A stretch of DNA of 64,000 nt from Mytilus edulis (GCF_963676685.1 NC_092344.1:101090749-101154748), one strand, 5' to 3'. Positions 49,395-61,519 are shown, numbered from the stretch's first letter. Notes: generated by a model not told the origin, from the sequence alone. Numbers and translations: made by a program.

Positions 49395-49685
49395 GTCACG
49401 AATGTGACCTACCGAATTAGACTATTTACCGGGTTTGTAATAACATGAGCAACACGGAGGGTGGAGCAGAATCCGCTTACCCTTCCGGAGCACCTGAGAA
49501 CACCACTAGTTTTTGGAGGGGTTCGTGTTGCTTAGTCTTTAGTTTTATATGTTGTGTCTTGTGTACTATAATTATGTGTCTGTTTGTCTTTTTATTTTTT
49601 AGCTATGGCGTTGTCAGTTTATTTTCTATCTATGAGTTTTACTGTCCCTTTGGTATCTTTCTCTCTAAGTACATTCGGTGATGTC
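49395..49685 (+). mobile_element. CTTCCGGAGCACCTGA repeat family copy
   Basis: Shares AATGTGACCTACCGAATTAG, CCCTTCCGGAGCACCTGAGA and GCTATGGCGTTGTCAG with the copy at 22305. It lacks the MITE and has a short deletion there. It directly follows the RT relic. Confidence 0.75.
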
Positions 49686-50609
49686 ATAATCCAAGAAAAA
49701 CGAAGACAAAATAGCTACAACAAATTAAAAATAATTTTACCAGTGGTCATTTGGGACCGATATTCCCTTACTATCAAACAACTCATGATGGCGCCCATAG
49801 CGCTTATGTTATGATTTCAACTGTACCTACTAGTGTGGGTTGGATCTGTAAGAATTCATAGAATATATAGCCCGTATATTATAAACCTGAAGAAATTATA
49901 AAATGATTTGGGAATGAATTATGGTTAATTCGGTCCGATTGCCATTAAAACCCTCGACGAAGTGGGCGTCCATTTGAACATGAAGAATCCTGGCGACAAC
50001 TTTTTTAGGGAGACGGTAGGTGGCATATTTTCTGTCCCCACCTAATACACCTTCAGTCATTTCCCACTGACAGTGTAAATCTCATAGATCTTTATCCCGA
50101 ACGGCCTCATTTACAGAAACTACCTATTGAATCAATTGTTGATTTGTTCTCGTCTGAACATGCATGAATGTTTGCCACTGTACGTTGAGCAACACACAAT
50201 CAATCAATCAATATAAAAGTGTTGCTCTCGTTCTAGTTTTTTGTTCTATTTTATGTTATCTACCGTTGTCGGTTCGACTAATAATATTTTGCCTTTTTGA
50301 ATGTCGTATATCTTTTTTTGAATGTGAGTTTTTTTGGAGAAAGTTGGAAACCTGATGAAAAAAAAATGCATAACAGATTTATTCTTAGTTTTGTCGATCG
50401 TTGATCATAATTTTAGTTTTGGATTTTCCGTTTTAAGCATAATTACACTTTATCAAAACTATGCTGTAGGTAAATGTTTATGACACATAATGATTGGCAT
50501 TTCGAGTACAATTCCATACATGTGTTACATTAAATTTTGTCTTTCTATAAACATATGAACGTGAAGAGAAGGTGAGTATACATCAATGATAGTGAAGTTG
50601 TTCTGTCCA

Positions 50610-50697
50610 TTGAATACCAATTGTTAGCCTTAGGCTGTTGTCTTCTCTTCGGTTTGGGTTGTTGTCTCTTTGACACATTTCCATTCTCAATTTTATC
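50610..50697 (-). mobile_element. GAATGGAAATGGGG family, short reverse fragment
   Basis: The reverse complement reads ATAAAATTGAGAATGGAAAT, then GTGTCAAAGAGACAACAACC. Confidence 0.65.
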
Positions 50698-50777
50698 AAT
50701 GATAGTGACGATGTTCTGTATATACATGACATGATTGTTTTTTAGACAATTATTCTTCTTCTATCATTTCATTCGAA

Positions 50778-50920
50778 GGAGGGACAAAAGATACCAAAGG
50801 GACAGTCAAACGCATAAATCGAAAATAAACTGACAACGCCATGGCCAAAAATGAAAAAGACAAACAATAGTACACATGACACAACATAGAAAACTAAAGA
50901 ATAAGCAACACGAACATGTA
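50778..50920 (-). mobile_element. CTTCCGGAGCACCTGA family, reverse 3' part
   Basis: Contains GATACCAAAGGGACAGTCAA, AACTGACAACGCCATGGCC and ACACAACATAGAAAACTAAA. The first of these resembles the 34-bp minisatellite unit at 28047. Confidence 0.7.
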
Positions 50921-52406
50921 TGCTGCATTGAAATAACTAAGACATGTTTTCCAAAAGATTTATTTTGTTAAAGATCCAATTAATTTCACAATCGATCATC
51001 AAGATTACATGTGTATTTTAACTTAAAGATTATCCACGTTAGACACACCCGTTAAAATATACTTTCTAGTAAAATGTATTTGATCATATTCATTTTTTTT
51101 CGTGAATTTTTGTTCTAAGTAAAAGAGTTTGACTTGTGAAATTATAATCTGATATAGTAATTTGAAATAAAAGTTATAAGACTAAATAAATTTTAAAAAT
51201 GAGGGTCAATGACGAAAAATCATTAAACATATCTAATTTTGTTCAGCAAACAATATTTGAAGTTTCTAAAGTGGATGATTTTAATATTTAGAGAAAATAT
51301 GTGAGAAAAATACAAATTACAAAAATACAAGCTTTGAAATAAACTTCAAAGATCTTTAAGCAAATAAAAAAGTATGCTTGTTTTTATATGTCTCATATTT
51401 GTTTAGCATTTGTGAGAAATTTGTACGAAAAAGGTGAAACATATTAACATGACGCAAGTTTGATATTTATTATCGATTCACATGTCCTTATAACAATATC
51501 TCTAACATGGATAAATTAAACATCAGTATAGATTTTACCTTATTGTAATTCTGCAAAGGATTATTTCAATATATAAGTTTGTTTGCAGAACAATTTAAAA
51601 TCAAAACAGAACAAACTTAACCCAAACTTGTTTAAATTTCACTAGTACAAAATAAACAGACAATTTTGAATTGATAGATCAAACACAATTATTTACATCT
51701 TCACTTTCCCTGTGCGTTTTAAAAGCATGTTAAACACAAAATACAGTCATAACGGTAGTAAACTCTATACGATCTAAGTAACACAGTTTTGATCATGCTC
51801 TGTATGTAGACATATAGATGTTATAGAATTCAAACTAGAGAAATAAATTATGAAATATCGAAACTGTTGAAAAATCATGTTTTGCCGAAAAATTCAATTG
51901 GTAACAAGGATATTTATTTTGTCTACCATAACAAAAAATAAACATGGTTTTCGGATATGTATGTACATACTATCAAAATAGTTGAATTGTTGAAAAGTAA
52001 AGCGCTGTTGAATATTAACATCAAAATAAGTTTTATCGACTTCAATAAACGTTATTTTCCCCATCACGTTTGTAATGAAATAAACAAGTTTGCACTTTTT
52101 TTAATGCATTTTTTTTTAAATTGTGCATTATCATAAAAAAAAATCTGAAAAGAAACTCTGACTGATTGTTTATGACGTCAGAATTTCACAAAGGGAACTT
52201 AATCCCAACAACTATGCAGTATTATAGTAGTTTTCTCCTACTTTTGGGACACCTTTGAAACTATCGAAATTGCTACCTATGTAACAGACTAATCAATTTT
52301 TTTCCACTAACAGTGAATACGAAATATTTTAAGTTTCAAAGGATTGAATTTCCCTTAATTTCTGCATTCTTTGCCTCTCTCGACAAAATTCTCTCGAGAC
52401 TCCTCT

Positions 52407-52433
52407 CCCCCCCCCCCCCCCCCCCCCCCCCCC
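52407..52433 (+). repeat. Homopolymer of 27 C
   Basis: An uninterrupted run of 27 C, followed by CA/CCA-rich sequence. The proline-rich open frame over it is an artefact. Runs this long are often misassembled. Confidence 0.9.
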
Positions 52434-52685
52434 ACTTCCCCCACCCCACCACCAAAAAAAATACTTGCACGTTTGTTCAGTTCTACTAGTTTTATGTGCA
52501 GTGAAAAATATTTAGATCGAACATTTATAAAAAATAACTTAATAACAAGATGTCTTTGAAAATATCAAGTTATTTTTATATTGATATCTACGATACAAGC
52601 TTTTTCTCATCTTCATGGTGACTTTTTACATTTTTATAAGTATTGTTCCATCTGAATAAGGCCTCGCATTAATGTTTCAAATAAC

Positions 52686-52787
52686 AATTATGAATTTGTA
52701 TTATGATTCGTTGAATTTCATGACAATGAGCCAATCGTTATAATACTACCCTCAATGAAAGGTGTGTCGCAATACAAATTCATAATT
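52686..52787. repeat. 102-bp hairpin element with perfect 17-bp inverted ends
   Basis: AATTATGAATTTGTATT at 52686-52702 and its exact reverse complement at 52771-52787. The interior is AT-rich and non-coding. Probably a small MITE, about 330 bases past the 3' end of the gene 3 coding sequence. Confidence 0.6.
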
Positions 52788-53115
52788 ATACAAAAGAGAT
52801 AGCTGACGAATTATTGGGCCTATGGGATCTTTCTAAATTTCTTCATTGTTTTAAATATTCAAATCTTATTTCTCTATATATCTGCACTGAAATATCCTTA
52901 AAGGGTATTTTTAGTAAATTTTCCTCGCACCTGTTGCAAAATTTATATCAGTCACCATGTGGACAATATTATCAGATCAATTTTAACTATTGTCTTTCAA
53001 TTATTTGTGTGCAGTTTATACACCACCTATGTTAATCGATGTTTCAATCGTCAGCTATCTCGATCTTACTCTTGTTACATTTAAATAACTATCTTAACAT
53101 ACAGTTTATACATTG

Positions 53116-53508
53116 TTATTCAATATTAATACCAGAATCACACGAGCCATCGAGGTCCAATAATTTATGACTGACTTCTTCTAATAGATTTCCCGTCGTC
53201 CACATTTTGTCGTCATTTATTTGATTGTTTAAAACTTTTGAATTGTCTAATTGGAATGTTTGAGAGTCACAGTTTGTTTCCACTGAGTCACATTTGTGGT
53301 TTTCGGATGAATTTGTATTCACTTCTTCGTTCTCAGATTGGAATACCATGTCTGTATCTGATAAGGATATATCTGACTCGCTCAGATCGCACGAACTTGT
53401 AGAGAGTGTTCTGCTGTTATTTCTGCTCCGCCACTTCAAATCTTCTATGGCTTCGTTGAGAGTTAAAAGTTGTTTCATTAAGGATAGGTCTTGGTCCATA
53501 AGGGAAGC
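53116..53508 (-). CDS. LURAP/FAM89-like adaptor, gene 3, exon 2
   Basis: Read on the minus strand, this exon follows a TTTCTTACAG acceptor in phase 0 and encodes 130 residues to a TAA. It opens ASLMDQDLSLMKQLLTLNE with IEDLKW, then a serine-rich segment (RTLSTSSCDLSESDISLS). The tryptophan after the helix and the spaced serines closely recall vertebrate LURAP1/LURAP1L, where RW is followed by TLTS and SSLTSSQYSL; this is the best single clue to the family. A long acidic Asn/Ser-rich tail ends in CDSGINIE, matching the C-terminal motif of gene 2. With exon 1 (61337-61519) the protein is 191 residues, the longest of the three. It is transcribed toward gene 2. Confidence 0.82.
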   Translation of the reverse strand, partial: ASLMDQDLSLMKQLLTLNEAIEDLKWRSRNNSRTLSTSSCDLSESDISLSDTDMVFQSENEEVNTNSSENHKCDSVETNCDSQTFQLDNSKVLNNQINDDKMWTTGNLLEEVSHKLLDLDGSCDSGINIE

Positions 53509-55117
53509 CTGTAAGAAACATTAAAGAATATTAAGACGTTATTACATTAATGTAAAATTTTATGCTTTGTAATTTAGTAATATTTTACCTATACATGAGA
53601 GTGAACGTACACAAAAATCTATATTTCACTCGCTTTTTAAACTGTTTTGCAGATTCTGGTTTTGTTTTGAATAGTGTACATGTATAATTAATTGTATATG
53701 AACTAATCAAACTGAAATGATAAACCGTATGTGTATAAAAGATAAGTCGTCAAAAGCATACATGCCGATAGAATTCTGTTAAGTTTACGTCGCCTCTTAA
53801 AATCCACTTTAAAATTTATATTTTTTTTAAAATAATTTCAATATTTTCAAAAGAATGATATTTTACGTATAAAGTCTTAATCTGTAAAGTCATTTGTAAA
53901 TTTGTTGTATAGTACACGTATATTACACGATCTTTTGATTCAATTCTGTTCCCATATATAACGTATTTATGTCAAAAGTTAAGTAAAAATTTTCAGCGAC
54001 GTGCAGAGAATATTACAACAGAGCTACAACCTAAACTATTGAACCATAACTTTCATTCCTTAACTAGAACAAACACTTTTAATAGAAAGCGATGGTTTAA
54101 ACCAAAATTTATAGTTTTTAAAATTCACATAGTCAAAATGAACATTTAAACATGTGTTACTTTCTTCGATGATAACATAGTTTTGTGTTTTAGTAAGTAG
54201 ATGAGCAATAGTTTTCCCATGCAACTTTTGCATATATCAAAGTCAAAATTCACTATGAATAGGTACAGTTTCAATGCATTTTATTCACTGAAAAGGTTTC
54301 TTTATCGTAATATATCAATTTTATAAAGCTACCTGGTATATTTACTTAAACATTACAAACATGCTTTTAAATTGCGTAATACAAACATATTCGACCATAG
54401 TGCTCAAGGAACAAACAACAAATAACAATATGACCTTGTGGTACTTAGAAATACTTATGTAAACCTAGTATTACTTTTTCAATATTCTATAAGTCATTTA
54501 AATAAACAATAATTCATCCTTTTTAATTTTGAATCAAGGTAAAACAAATTATCTTATTAAAATGTATAAGATAAGCATTGTACAGGATATGCACAATGTT
54601 TAAACAGTGTCCTCTGAATAAATGTTTGTGTTATTCAGAAATATGCACGTAAACTTGTGTCCTCAATATAATATAAGTATTTATATAGGATATGGGTGTA
54701 AAGAAGGAAAGGAAACGTCGTATTCTAATTTGAAATTCAATATTTTGCTAGTACGCACTTCCCTTATATAAAGTAAACATATAACACCTTTTAAAACAGA
54801 GGAAGTCATTGTGGTAAAAAAAATCTATTATGTTTAATCGATCTTTTAACATCTTAATCACCCTTATGTAAAGAAGTCCCGTTGCGTTGTATCTTTGTGG
54901 TTTGGGCAAACTAGGACTAGATTTAAAAATAAATTAATCGGCCTCAATTGCCTGGAAACGACCTTTCTCTCTGTTACTGCACATTACGCTCTCTCATTTG
55001 CACAGCTCTGTCCATTTTAAGACCATATTTTACGTGTTGGTTATCAGTAAGTGTTATTGGGAACAAGTATATCTTATTCCGCGGCTTATCAGAAGAATGT
55101 ATGACAAGTATATAGAT

Positions 55118-57850
55118 ATAGGAAGATGTGGTGTGAGTGCCAATGAGACAACTCTCCATACAAATAACAATTTAAAAAGTAAACCATTATAGGTTAAAGT
55201 ACGGCCTTCAACACGGAGCCTTAGCTCACACCGAACAACAAGCTATAAAGGGCCCCAAAATTACTAGTGTAAAACCATTCAAACGGGAAAACCAACGGTC
55301 TAATCTATATAAACAAAACGAGAAACGAGAAACACGTATATATTACATAAACAAACGACAACTACTGTACATCAGATTCCTGACTTAGGACAGGTGCAAA
55401 CATTTGCAGCGGGATTAAACGTTTTAATGGATCCAAACCTTCTCCCTTTTTCTGAAACAATAGCATAACATCACAACAAAGAAAAACATACGATAAAATA
55501 TCAATTGGCAGACTTAACTCAATCAAAAAACGTATGATTAAACAATGAACGAATAAATTTGATCTGCGATATCTGAATACAAATGCACAGTTAATTAAAT
55601 ATTAGAGACAAACGTTCATGACCAAAAAGCTAACAAACAAATTCAAAAACAGGACATGACTGAGAAATATTTAACCAATCAATGTTCACTTTAGAAAAAA
55701 ACCGGTTTTTTTATAATCTTGAAGTTTATACAAATGTTGTAAGAATAAGTGAAGATATTACAAATAATCAAAGCTGGTGTACAGACAAGATCCGTATAAA
55801 TAAAAAATGACAAAAAAGCATTATAAACAGTATCAACAGGTCGAATTAACAAGAAAATACGATTTGAGAGTACTCGCAGTTACTGACAGCTAGTTAAAAG
55901 CCAAAACCAATTAATAATAAAAAATCATGCATCAGAGACTAAAATCGACTAAAACACATCACAGGGATTTAGTATTTTAACGTCATTAATAGTCAAAGAA
56001 GACATGACTTGTGCAATGCCAAAAATAAATGTATCGACAGGTAGTAGTATAGTGAAGAGCGACTTCTATAGAAATAAAAGTTAACGTGTCTATGTCTCTA
56101 TACATCTCGCCTCAAAAGATAATGAAATTTAGTTATGTTTTAATTTGCTAGTGACAATATCAATATTAGTGCCAATGTGAACTATATTCAGAGATCTTAT
56201 TACAATATCGGTACGATAACCCTTACTTATAAGTTTGTTTAAAGGTTCGATGAGTTTACAAGGATCACATAGTGATTTCCTCGCTTTAAGTACAATATTA
56301 CCATAAAATTTAGGATGTGAAATACCATTTTTAATAAGCTTTCTACAGGTATAGCCAAATTTACTAATCAAATCTTTGTATCTATGAAAGAATTTAGTAA
56401 AAGTTTTAAGTAATTTATGGTATCGAAATCCCTGACACAACAATTTACCAGTGATGCATTGATTACGTTCGTTAAAATCTATGACATCAGAACACACACG
56501 GGCAAACCGAACGAGTTGCGATATATAAACACCGTATGATGGAGCCAAAGGCACATCGCCGTCTAAAAAAGGAAAATTAACAATAGGAAATGAAAAATCG
56601 TCTCTTTTGTCGTAAATTTTAGTGTGAAGTTTCCCGTTTGAAATTGAAATGTCTAAATCTAGAAAAGGACAACTGTTGCTGTTTATGTTAGATTTAGTTA
56701 AAGTAAGTTCGTTTGGGTAAATTTCTGAAGTATATTTAGAGAACTCTGGATTATTCAACGAAAAAATATCATCCAGATAACGGTAGGTATTTTTGAATGT
56801 ATCAACCAAATGTAACAATGATGGGTCTTTACTGAGTTTGGTCATAAACTGAGATTCATAGCAATATAGAAATAAATCTGCTATTAAAGGGGCACAGTTG
56901 GTGCCCATAGGAATACCTACTACCTGACGATACACTTTATCGCCGAAACGTACATAAATGTTATCAAGCAGAAAGTTTAAAGCTTCAATCATATCCTCAC
57001 ATTTCCAGTAAGTGTATCTAGCATACTTTCCCTTTTCGTTACAGAAAAAGGCCTTAAACGAGTTACAGCAAATAAAATTACAATGAGATTTTTCAAAAGA
57101 CCATTTTATCAAATACAAAAACTTTTTCTTTATAAGATTGTGTGGAAGTGTAGTGTACAGAGTAGAAAAATCATAACTGTCAACAGAATTGTAAGGACCA
57201 TTGAAAGCATGTATTTTATCTAAAACCTCTAAAGAATAATAGACAATTTACTTTAAGTAGGAGCTCTAGTGGGTTTATACTGAGACATATCAACAGATAA
57301 TTCGTCACGTCTTTGGTTTATTGTACAAAATGTATTCAAAACTGATTTCCAGGCCTACATACGTCATGTTATTGTTAACCTTTGTAAAATACAATATTTA
57401 TCAAGAATCGCAGTCACCAAATAATGAAGTTTCTAAACCCAAAGTAAATGTCTTTTTCTAATTTATTTCTTAAATCATGTATTGTTTGATAAGATAAATC
57501 CTTTCTATCTAAATCATACCAATAAAAAGTACCCCCTGGTGTCTGTCAAGAAATGTAATTAACCTTATTTCCAATAAAATCGCTATCATGATTTATGCAC
57601 TCAAGTGTAGATAGTTTAGGGAAACCGTACGTTTCGTCCGTCCGTCTGGCACACTCTTGTCTGATAGTTACTGTACTCTAAATATGGAATTTGGTGTCTT
57701 AAATATTTGATATCGAATAGTTTGTGGATATGTTTTATGATTTTAACATCGTATTCAGATGGACACTGTTTATCTAAGAACCTGATTTTGCATCTTTTAT
57801 GCTTGGTTTTCTTGCTTCTTCATTTGTATCCTTTTTTTTAACCAGTAAAC
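55118..57850 (-). mobile_element. Degenerate Penelope-like retroelement in the intron of gene 3
   Basis: The element is read on the minus strand. Its upstream part (about 57250-57850) holds decayed coding sequence in shifting frames, for example pieces reading FLDKQCPSEYDVKIIKHI. Next comes an open reverse-transcriptase frame (56129-57247), about 650 bases of non-coding sequence, and finally a tail at 55118-55480 that is a copy of the dispersed repeat whose plus-strand form begins GAAGATGTGGTRTGA. The tail ends at the same boundary as the shorter copies elsewhere. The layout fits a retroelement whose 5'-truncated copies make up that repeat family. The 5' end is not defined. Confidence 0.65.
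56129..57247 (-). pseudogene. Reverse transcriptase fragment, Penelope-like (372 codons open)
   Basis: This open frame begins directly after an in-frame TAA at 57248-57250 and has no convincing ATG at its start. It contains RT motif A (YDFSTLYTTLPH), the GIPMGTNCAPLIADLFLYCYE block, and the catalytic YLDD box (YRYLDDIFS), followed by a CPFLDLDISI segment and the thumb region. These are typical of the Penelope-like RTs abundant in bivalves. No GIY-YIG endonuclease is visible. Upstream coding sequence continues in another frame (SVDMSQYKPTRAP), then stops, so the gene is broken by a frameshift and stops. It lies on the same strand as host gene 3, within its intron. The catalytic aspartates are intact; the break is at the N-terminal side. 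Confidence 0.8.
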
Positions 57851-59420
57851 ATTTTGTACTTTTTATAAATTTCAAAGAAATGTATTCTGCAATAACTGTC
57901 TTAACTTTTAATAAAATATTTTTTTAGGGAAAAAACTTTCGTTAAAATGGATTTCAAAGGGAAATGCTTAAATGATATTACTGCGAACTAATATCATTAT
58001 ACTTGTATTTGCGATATAGACCAACTGGCAACACTTCCGTTTTAGCTATCCTCGACCAAATTTTACCCCTGCTCCAAATATTTAACAAAAATAGGTAATA
58101 TAACTCATTGAAATTTTAATGTAATACATATGAACATTTTTTAACTTTATTTTGGCACAGGAAGAATCTATAGAAGTTTCTAATCGCCGTTAAAAATGAA
58201 CAACTGGAAATAAACCTGGTAAAGTGGTATTTGATGAGAGTTCGGAATAGTAAATTCTATATCCATAAGTATTTATAAGTACAAATGGTTTTATAATGAT
58301 GTGATTGAACTATTGCCACAAAAATCAAAAGTGAAATTCAATAATCTTATCAATTATAAGGCGAATGATTAAATACTGAGTATTCCAAAAATAGAAAAAA
58401 AAACCTATTCAATCATAAATAAAGATGACGCCCTTGTCATTTTTGTTGTATAAATATTGAATCTATGACGACACGTCAATGTTATTCTTTGTTCAAAGAC
58501 AATACGTATTGGATAGTGCAAGGGGTTTTAAAAATAGGCGTTTAAACTATCAGACATTCATGACGGGGCAAAACATCGAAATTTGAGACCATAAACGATT
58601 CTTTATATATTTTTTTTATAAATGTTATCTTGTTGAACTAAAATTCTTTTGGAGATATCGATAACATCGATGATTTAATGTTATCTTAGTAGACACCACA
58701 GAAGCCAAAGGTTTTCACATTTAAAGGGGAATATGCTATGGTGACTAGCAGAAGAACGACACACATATCGTAGCTATAAATGATCAGGTTTAAGCCAAAG
58801 CTTAAGGAAAGGGACAGTTCTACAGATACTCGGAAACTAGATTTATTTGGCACCCTCCTCTTTTTAAAAGTCGTCACTTAACGAGTCTATAAAATATGAA
58901 AGCCAATGAAATGATTTATAGATTTCAATTGTCTGTTTATCAATGTTTCTGTGTAAAGTTTTTCAGGTGATTTAAAACAATAAAATTGTTAAAAGCGAAT
59001 ATCTCCACCAATACTAGAGTTTCGTATCATGCAAACATTCTAGGAACATGACTGTCGTATAAATAATTGATCTGTGCTGATTTTATAAACTTGTCTAAGA
59101 TATTTGGATGGTAACCTTAGGTGTAAATCTTGGTAAACTCCGATGACAAATGTAGGATTGAGAGCACTTAACATATTGATTTTCGTATCAGATTTCCACG
59201 GGACTTTACCCACCAAAAAATTCGATCATTACTGATTTTCATATCCATCAAAGATATTTTTTATATAAAACTTTGAAGATTTCGAATCTGAAATGAGGTT
59301 AGCTTCAATTTCGTTTTCAATACTATTTATATTTATAAGAGGCGTTACTAAAATCTTTGCAGATTTTTGTTCTTGTCCGATATATTGCTGATACTTTGTT
59401 ACTAACTACCAGTACTTATA
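57851..59420. other. Intron of gene 3, no feature seen
   Basis: I see no exon or recognised repeat. The same holds for the intron portions 53509-55117 and 60200-61336. Confidence 0.45.
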
Positions 59421-59518
59421 GATTATCGGTGATCATCTCAACGAGATTGATTTTCTCGCTTGAGCCGGGACGGTGAAAGCGAGAAAGGCAATCGAGTTCA
59501 GATGAACAATGATAATCT
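59421..59518. repeat. 98-bp palindrome, about 41-bp arms
   Basis: GATTATCGGTGATCATCTCA pairs with the reverse complement of the right arm (ending GATAATC) at roughly 80 percent by eye, with a GC-rich loop of about 16 bases. It lies about 55 bases before the LINE fragment in the intron of gene 3. A related piece (GATAATTATCCATCTCAAGC) occurs at 60220. Confidence 0.65.
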
Positions 59519-59573
59519 ATTTATCGCTATTTTACCTATGACGACGTTGTCAATTTCATGTCAATTTCGGTAG

Positions 59574-60190
59574 CAACGCCACGTGCATTTTAGAAGTGCT
59601 TATGCAAAATTTAGATGTGGTGTTGCGCCACTTAAAATAGAAACAGGACGTTATGAGAATAAACCAATAAATGAAAGATGTTGTTTTATGTGTAAAAATG
59701 AAATTGAAGACGAAAAACATGTATTTACTTTATGTCCTTTATATGCAGACCTTCGAAATATATTGTATAGTGAAGCTGTAAAACATAACGATCAATTTTA
59801 TAACTTGTCTATTGACGAAAAGTTTATATTTTTATTCAGAAACGAAGAACTATGTCAGGTAGATGCTAAAACCTGCTATAACATTTTATGTAGAAGAACA
59901 AATTTTTTATTTGTATATAGCTGATGATATATTTTAAATCTTAGATATATGTAGTTTTAAAATTGTATAAATTTTGTATATAATTAATCCTTTAATATTA
60001 GTCTCTCATAATTCTTAATAGAATGGCACTTGTATATGTTTTAGTATTTAAGCTAATGATATTTTACTGTTAGTTTTAATATACAATATGTTTTATAAAT
60101 GTTATCCAATATTTCATGTTATACGCAATGTTTTATATGTTTATTGGAATGTATAATGTTATACAAGTGGTGAGACTTTAATAAAAAAAT
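59574..60190 (+). pseudogene. 3' end of a non-LTR retrotransposon (C-terminal zinc-binding part)
   Basis: The frame 59574-59924 reads KFRCGVAPLKIETGRYENKP followed by CFMC and a CP-LY segment with the spacing C-x2-C-x8-H-x4-C. This is the C-terminal zinc-knuckle-like part of LINE ORF2 proteins. It is cut at the 5' side by an in-frame TAG at 59571-59573, as in a truncated insertion, and is followed by an AT-rich 3' UTR to an A run near 60180. It lies in the intron of gene 3, antisense to that gene. Confidence 0.65.
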
Positions 60191-61336
60191 ATTGAATCTT
60201 GTATGCTTAGTTTCTAGCGATAATTATCCATCTCAAGCGAGTAGAATGATATGAAAATTATCACAAAAAAAGATGAAAGGAAAAATGCACAAAAAAGCGA
60301 TAAACTAAATTATTCGTATAGCGATGTTGAAAGACAGTGCTTACAATGTAAATCATGTCATGTACATTTCAAACGGATTTAACTTCAAAATATTTAGCCA
60401 GAGCGCTATCAATGTTGAATATTCATTTTTTTTTCATTTACAAAGGAAAAAAGTACATCCGAGAACTCGATTATATTTTTTAATTGTCCGATATATGTCT
60501 AAAGTAACGATAAGAACCAATCTATAGAGTTTATTCATATTGGTTTAGAAATTTCAAAGAAGATGAACTTTGAAAAAATACGACATATACGGATTCAATA
60601 ATTTGCAAGACCTCACTTGTCCCTTTTGAAAAATGAGCAATAATTCATATTTTTTTGAAACAGTTTTTTTCCTTTCTCATAAATTTAACCCAGATACAGT
60701 TTCCTTAAACATAAAATAACTTTATAAACGAACATTTTAAGACATATATGTCAGTATCGAAGTACCTACCACAAAATATACTTTCGTAATTTTATCTTTT
60801 TTTTATTCTTGTAAACAAAAACAAAAAGATTAGACGAGAGGAGTGTTCGTATTCTCTGGTATGCCTGATTCATTAAAAGAACTTCCTTGAGAAAAGTATG
60901 TCTGTATTTTGATGGTAATTTGGTGCCAGATTGCGCTGATTGTGTAATAAAGTGCATGATGCATGTTAAAAACATAATAGTTTTCAGCTGTGATAAAAAT
61001 TAGGGATGATAAAAGTAAGTAATGTACATGTATGTTGCTGATCAATTATAAACAACTTTCTCTTTATATCTTTTATATTAATCAGAAAAATATACATAAC
61101 TAATACTTTCAATTATATATGAACTGTATATCGTAGTACCTATTATGTCTGAAATGTTTTTTTTTAAATTAATTTTATGCTCATTTTTGTCTCATACACT
61201 TCTTGAAATCAATGTAAAAAAAAAGAATAAACAAAAATGTAAACACCGTCTTTCTATAGTGTATAATATTTAGAGTTACAAAGTCAATACATTCACAAAA
61301 TTATTAATATATCATACTTCAAAAACTAAAGCTTAC

Positions 61337-61519
61337 CATTTCATTTCCCAGTTTTTCCATCGCCGTGTCAATTGAAGATCTGTTCCGTTCTTTTCCTGGC
61401 ACTGGAGATAGTCTTTGTTTCATATTTTCCGCTGTTTCCATTCTTTTGTGGTAAAATTCTCTACATTTGTTAGACAGTTCTATTCCTGCTGTATATTTAT
61501 CATTCTTTTCACATTCCAT
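61337..61519 (-). CDS. LURAP/FAM89-like adaptor, gene 3, exon 1
   Basis: Read on the minus strand, the ATG at 61519 starts 61 codons ending LGNEM at a GTAAGC donor in phase 0. The motif NDKYTAGIEL...KCREFYHKRM...AENMKQRL matches exon 1 of genes 1 and 2, and MEKLGNEM forms the first part of the leucine helix. The partner exon is 7.8 kb away at 53116-53508, so this intron is more than ten times longer than those of the paralogues. The intron holds a Penelope-like retroelement, a LINE 3' end and a foldback repeat. No other exon in between has this sequence signature, which supports the pairing; joining the two exons is inference from phase, motif order and homology. Confidence 0.8.

Larger units (their letters stand above)
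50921..53115. other. Downstream region of gene 3
   Basis: Very AT-rich. It contains the C run at 52407 and the hairpin at 52686. No clear poly(A) signal for gene 3 was found on the minus strand close to the stop at 53116. The stretch 49686-50609 is also non-coding, with a fragment near 50165 of the GCCACTGGACGTTAAGC-type repeat. Confidence 0.4.

Noticed and set aside
49445..49814. Two overlapping membrane-like frames
   Set aside because: They are carried by the CTTCCGGAGCACCTGA repeat and resemble the frame at 22486 only because both are copies of the same repeat.
52371..52559. Proline-rich frame
   Set aside because: Made by the C homopolymer and adjacent CCA-rich sequence.
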